7,904 nucleotides of DNA from Acidimicrobiia bacterium UBA5794. Its GTDB lineage: Bacteria; Actinomycetota; Acidimicrobiia; Spongiisociales; UBA5794. The notes beneath the pieces are model-generated. The model was given only the letters and a program-made list of their open reading frames with translations. It was not told the DNA's origin and made no database searches. The DNA lies in assembly GCA_002418265.1 (NCBI GenBank), contig DIDS01000013.1:16327-24230 (forward strand), in the 5' to 3' direction. This document shows, one piece after another, positions 6,008 through 7,904 of this stretch. Both the position numbers and the translations under genes were made by a program. The stretch's first letter is position 1. Every line of letters begins with the position of its first letter.

Positions 6008-6022
6008 GCGAACACCCGACCC

Positions 6023-6045
6023 TGGAGTCCAGCTGTTGGACTCCA
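6023..6045 (-). terminator. Hairpin after the isomerase gene, possible terminator without a U tract
   Basis: TGGAGTCCA (6023-6031) and TGGACTCCA (6037-6045) are perfect inverted copies around a 5-nt loop, forming a 9-bp stem 13 nt beyond the isomerase stop. On the minus strand it is followed by GGGTCGGG and not by a T run, so intrinsic termination would be weak. It may instead stabilise the mRNA 3' end or pause transcription before the aminotransferase gene. Confidence 0.4.
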
Positions 6046-6058
6046 ACGTGCCTGAGGG

Positions 6059-6916
6059 TCAGCTACCCGTGAACTCGGGCGGTCGTTTCTCAATGAACGA
6101 TGTGACGGCTTCGGTGAGATCGTTCGAAGTGATGAAGCTGGCGTTCCAGAGGGCCACGTAGTCGAGTGCCTCTTTGACGCTGCGTCCCTCGCCGGCTTTC
6201 AGGACCGCCTTTGATCCCTGGACGGCAAGGGGGGAATTGGCCGCTATTGCTTCTGCAAGGTGGCGTGCTTCGACCTGAACGCCAGAGGCATCCGAAGCAA
6301 CGCGGCTGATGAGCCCCATCTCAAGGGCCTCTGCTGCGTCGAAGTTCTTTCCCGTATACACGATCTCGGCCACGCGGCCAGGATCGATGATCTTGGGAAG
6401 CCGCTGCAATGTGCCGACGTCGGCGACCATGGCCATCTGAGTCTCACGAACGGAGAAGACCGTGTCTTGAGCCGAAAACCGGATGTCGCATGCGGTGATG
6501 AGGTCGATCCCGGCGCCGATGCAGTATCCATGAACCGCAGCGATGACTGGCTTCGGGCAGTCAGCAATGGAGTTGAAAGCTCGTTGCAGATGTTTGACCG
6601 ATTGGTAGAGCCGTTGGCGGGCCTCAACCTCCGAGCGCGGCGGTTCCGTGCCCTCGGTGAGCCCAGCGCCTCCGATGAGCGCCGGTCCGAACGCCTTCAG
6701 GTCGATACCGACAGTGAAGGCTTCTCCCCGACCCGCGATCACGACCACCCTCACATCGGGGTCGGTTCCGAGACGTTCCATGATCACTGGCAGATCGGCC
6801 CAAAAGTCGGCGGCAAAGGCGTTGCGAGCCTCGGGCCGGTCGAGCCAGAGGGTTGCGATGTGGCTGTCGATCACCACGGAGATGACGTCAGATTGCGGGA
6901 GCTGGGATGTACTCAT
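6059..6916 (-). CDS. Crotonase-family protein, probable delta3,5-delta2,4-dienoyl-CoA isomerase
   Basis: This 285-aa crotonase-fold protein acts on enoyl-CoA thioesters in the cytoplasm. Oxyanion-hole segments are FTVGIDL (67-73) and HGYCIGAGIDL (129-139). The catalytic set of mammalian dienoyl-CoA isomerase (rat D176, E196, D204) is matched in identity and spacing by D138, E158 and D166, and the diagnostic ADVGTLQRLPK is present at 165-175. Family knowledge says such enzymes shift two double bonds so that odd-position unsaturated fatty acids can enter beta-oxidation. Plain enoyl-CoA hydratases use a different glutamate pair, so the hydratase name often given to such proteins is less apt. The ATG at 6916 has no Shine-Dalgarno but a TANNNT box 7 nt upstream; the frame stays open to 7210, antisense to the neighbouring lipoprotein gene. 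No other beta-oxidation gene is adjacent. Confidence 0.85.
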   Translation of the reverse strand: MSTSQLPQSDVISVVIDSHIATLWLDRPEARNAFAADFWADLPVIMERLGTDPDVRVVVIAGRGEAFTVGIDLKAFGPALIGGAGLTEGTEPPRSEVEARQRLYQSVKHLQRAFNSIADCPKPVIAAVHGYCIGAGIDLITACDIRFSAQDTVFSVRETQMAMVADVGTLQRLPKIIDPGRVAEIVYTGKNFDAAEALEMGLISRVASDASGVQVEARHLAEAIAANSPLAVQGSKAVLKAGEGRSVKEALDYVALWNASFITSNDLTEAVTSFIEKRPPEFTGS

Positions 6917-6923
6917 GCAGACA

Positions 6924-6929
6924 AGCGTA
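6924..6929 (-). promoter_or_regulatory. -10 box of a leaderless promoter for the isomerase gene
   Basis: On the minus strand TACGCT (TANNNT) is followed by TTGTCTGC-type spacing of 7 nt to the ATG at 6916, with no Shine-Dalgarno between. Transcription from the ATG is therefore likely. No clear -35 is visible at 17-18 bp. Confidence 0.45.
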
Positions 6930-6940
6930 GTTCTGGTCGG

Positions 6941-6970
6941 GGAACCGGATCGGTGGCGGTGTGCGTCGTA
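6941..6970 (+). promoter_or_regulatory. Candidate ECF-sigma promoter for the DUF4349 lipoprotein gene
   Basis: GGAACC (6941-6946) followed after 17 bp by CGTCGTA (6964-6970) resembles extracytoplasmic-function sigma promoters, which pair a GGAAC-type -35 with a CGTC-type -10. The start would be near 6976, about 33 nt before the ATG. No TANNNT box is well placed for a housekeeping promoter here. In G+C-rich DNA such a match can arise by chance. Confidence 0.35.
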
Positions 6971-6995
6971 GCACCAAGCCGAAGCGATTTGGCAC

Positions 6996-7001
6996 AAGGA
7001 G
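6996..7001 (+). promoter_or_regulatory. Ribosome binding site of the DUF4349 lipoprotein gene
   Basis: AAGGAG stands 7 nt before the ATG at 7009 and decides this start, since it places a signal peptide directly at the N-terminus. Confidence 0.85.
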
Positions 7002-7008
7002 AGAGAAC

Positions 7009-7904
7009 ATGAACACCACGAGAAATCTGAGGCATCCGGGGGCGTGGAGGATTCTGCTCCTGGTGATCGTCGCCTCCACGGCGATTGCTGCCTGCTCAAG
7101 TGCCGACACGGCGTCGAGCCCAACGGTTGGTGATTTCGATATCGGCGTCGGTGAAGGTGGCGATTCCGTTGAGCCGGAGAATCTGTATGACGCTGACCGG
7201 GGTGCACCATCGGCAGATGGCATCGAGTCGTCGGTGACCTCGGCCAAGTATGCCGAGGTCTATGACAGCGTCGGGGCCCCGCCGTTTGAAGCCAAGGTCA
7301 TCCGTGACGGGCGAATCGACGTTCGCATCGGTGAGGGGACGTTTGATGCCCGCGGTTCAGAAATCCGGGCAATCGCCGCTGAACTCGGCGGATATGTTTC
7401 GTCAGGCGAGAGCCACATCGAGGAATACGACGAGAACCGCTACGCAGTTGGTTGGTTCACCCTCCGGATCCCAAGCGATCGATTCGACGATGCCGTCGCC
7501 AGAGTCGAAGGGCTCGGGGAGCGGGTTTCGTCATCGCTGTCAAGTCAAGACGTATCGGATCAGTACGTCGACCTTGAGGGGCGACTCAAGTACTGGCGTC
7601 AGCAAGAAGCGTTCTACACGGGGCTGTTGGCCGAGGCGCAGGACATTGACGATCTGGTCACGATCCAGGTTCAGATGCAGGATGTGTTGCTCAACATCGA
7701 GCAGATCGAAGGTCAGCTGCAGTATCTCGACGGACGCACCTCGTATGCAACGTTGACTGTTGGCCTCACCGAGGTCCCGGATGTCGTTGCTCCGATCGTG
7801 GAACCTACCTCAGACCCGGGTCCGATCGAAGAGGCATTCGATCAGGCAGGTGAGGTGCTGCTCGCCACGGTTGCCTTCCTGATCGTGGCTGCTGCGGTCA
7901 TCAT
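7009..7904 (+). CDS. DUF4349 lipoprotein, 3' end beyond the window
   Basis: The frame is open from the ATG to the window edge, giving 298 residues of a partial protein. Residues 1-28 form a lipoprotein signal peptide with basic residues, a hydrophobic run (LLLVIVAST) and the lipobox IAAC with the lipidated cysteine at C29. A Ser/Asp/Glu-rich linker follows to about 88. The DUF4349 domain spans about 93-258: IRDGRIDVRIGEG near 98-110, the repeated-strand motif WFTLRIPSDRF, then DVSDQYVDLEGRL, a probable coiled coil at about 196-243, and LDGRTSYATLTV. A hydrophobic segment starting near 283 (VLLATVAFLIVAAA) is the expected C-terminal membrane helix. The protein would be held at the outer face of the membrane at both ends. 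Its function is unknown. It needs Lgt and LspA, and may be a substrate of the Lnt homologue in this window. Confidence 0.92.
   Translation, partial: MNTTRNLRHPGAWRILLLVIVASTAIAACSSADTASSPTVGDFDIGVGEGGDSVEPENLYDADRGAPSADGIESSVTSAKYAEVYDSVGAPPFEAKVIRDGRIDVRIGEGTFDARGSEIRAIAAELGGYVSSGESHIEEYDENRYAVGWFTLRIPSDRFDDAVARVEGLGERVSSSLSSQDVSDQYVDLEGRLKYWRQQEAFYTGLLAEAQDIDDLVTIQVQMQDVLLNIEQIEGQLQYLDGRTSYATLTVGLTEVPDVVAPIVEPTSDPGPIEEAFDQAGEVLLATVAFLIVAAAVI

Noticed and set aside
7250..7756. A 168-codon plus-strand ORF inside the DUF4349 gene
   Set aside because: It is a Ser/Arg/Thr-rich shifted frame of the lipoprotein gene, whose own frame has a signal peptide, lipobox and DUF4349 motifs.
1..7904. A defence island, mobile element or biosynthetic cluster
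   Set aside because: No transposase, integrase, nuclease, helicase, reverse transcriptase, toxin-antitoxin pair, attachment site or large synthase could be found in any frame.

Overview
This window looks like a housekeeping and accessory stretch from a high-GC actinobacterium (about 60% G+C by eye). Three things point there: TANNNT -10 boxes placed 6-8 nt before start codons that lack a Shine-Dalgarno (the leaderless pattern common in Actinomycetota), a DUF4349 lipoprotein, and small cysteine-rich proteins of a style frequent in that phylum. An Acidimicrobiia-like origin is my guess; no marker gene here settles it.

Layout. At 26-217 (+) a 63-aa CxxC/CxxC protein ends tail to tail, with a 4-bp overlap, against a two-gene minus-strand operon: an inositol monophosphatase family protein (2570-1779) translationally coupled through GTGA to a YtcJ-type amidohydrolase (1782-214). 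Divergent from it, across only 70 bp, is an apolipoprotein N-acyltransferase homologue (lnt-like, 2641-4128, +), in which the catalytic cysteine position reads serine. A well-formed sigma-70-type promoter (TTGCAG-N17-TACAAT) then drives a 62-aa predicted zinc-binding protein (4258-4446, +), which ends at a strong bidirectional terminator (4459-4491). Two minus-strand genes follow: a class III PLP aminotransferase (5803-4529, GabT-like) and, upstream of it, a crotonase-family protein with the catalytic set of delta3,5-delta2,4-dienoyl-CoA isomerase (6916-6059). The window ends inside a plus-strand DUF4349 lipoprotein gene (7009 onward).

Non-coding DNA. The two gaps flanking the aminotransferase both hold sequence with a 7-bp period: a 12-unit tract at 5924-6007 and a short degenerate, partly palindromic one at 4498-4525. 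A hairpin at 6023-6045 follows the isomerase gene. No tRNA, rRNA, CRISPR array, transposon, integrase or phage gene was seen.

How the genes fit together. Only the phosphatase/amidohydrolase pair is clearly co-transcribed. The isomerase and aminotransferase could share read-through but are separated by 255 bp with a hairpin and repeats. The Lnt homologue (lipoprotein N-acylation) and the DUF4349 lipoprotein (a possible client) both concern the envelope but are not in one operon. I see no new multi-gene defence or biosynthetic system. The most unusual points are the serine-for-cysteine change in the Lnt homologue, the consistent leaderless architecture, and the 7-bp-period intergenic tracts.
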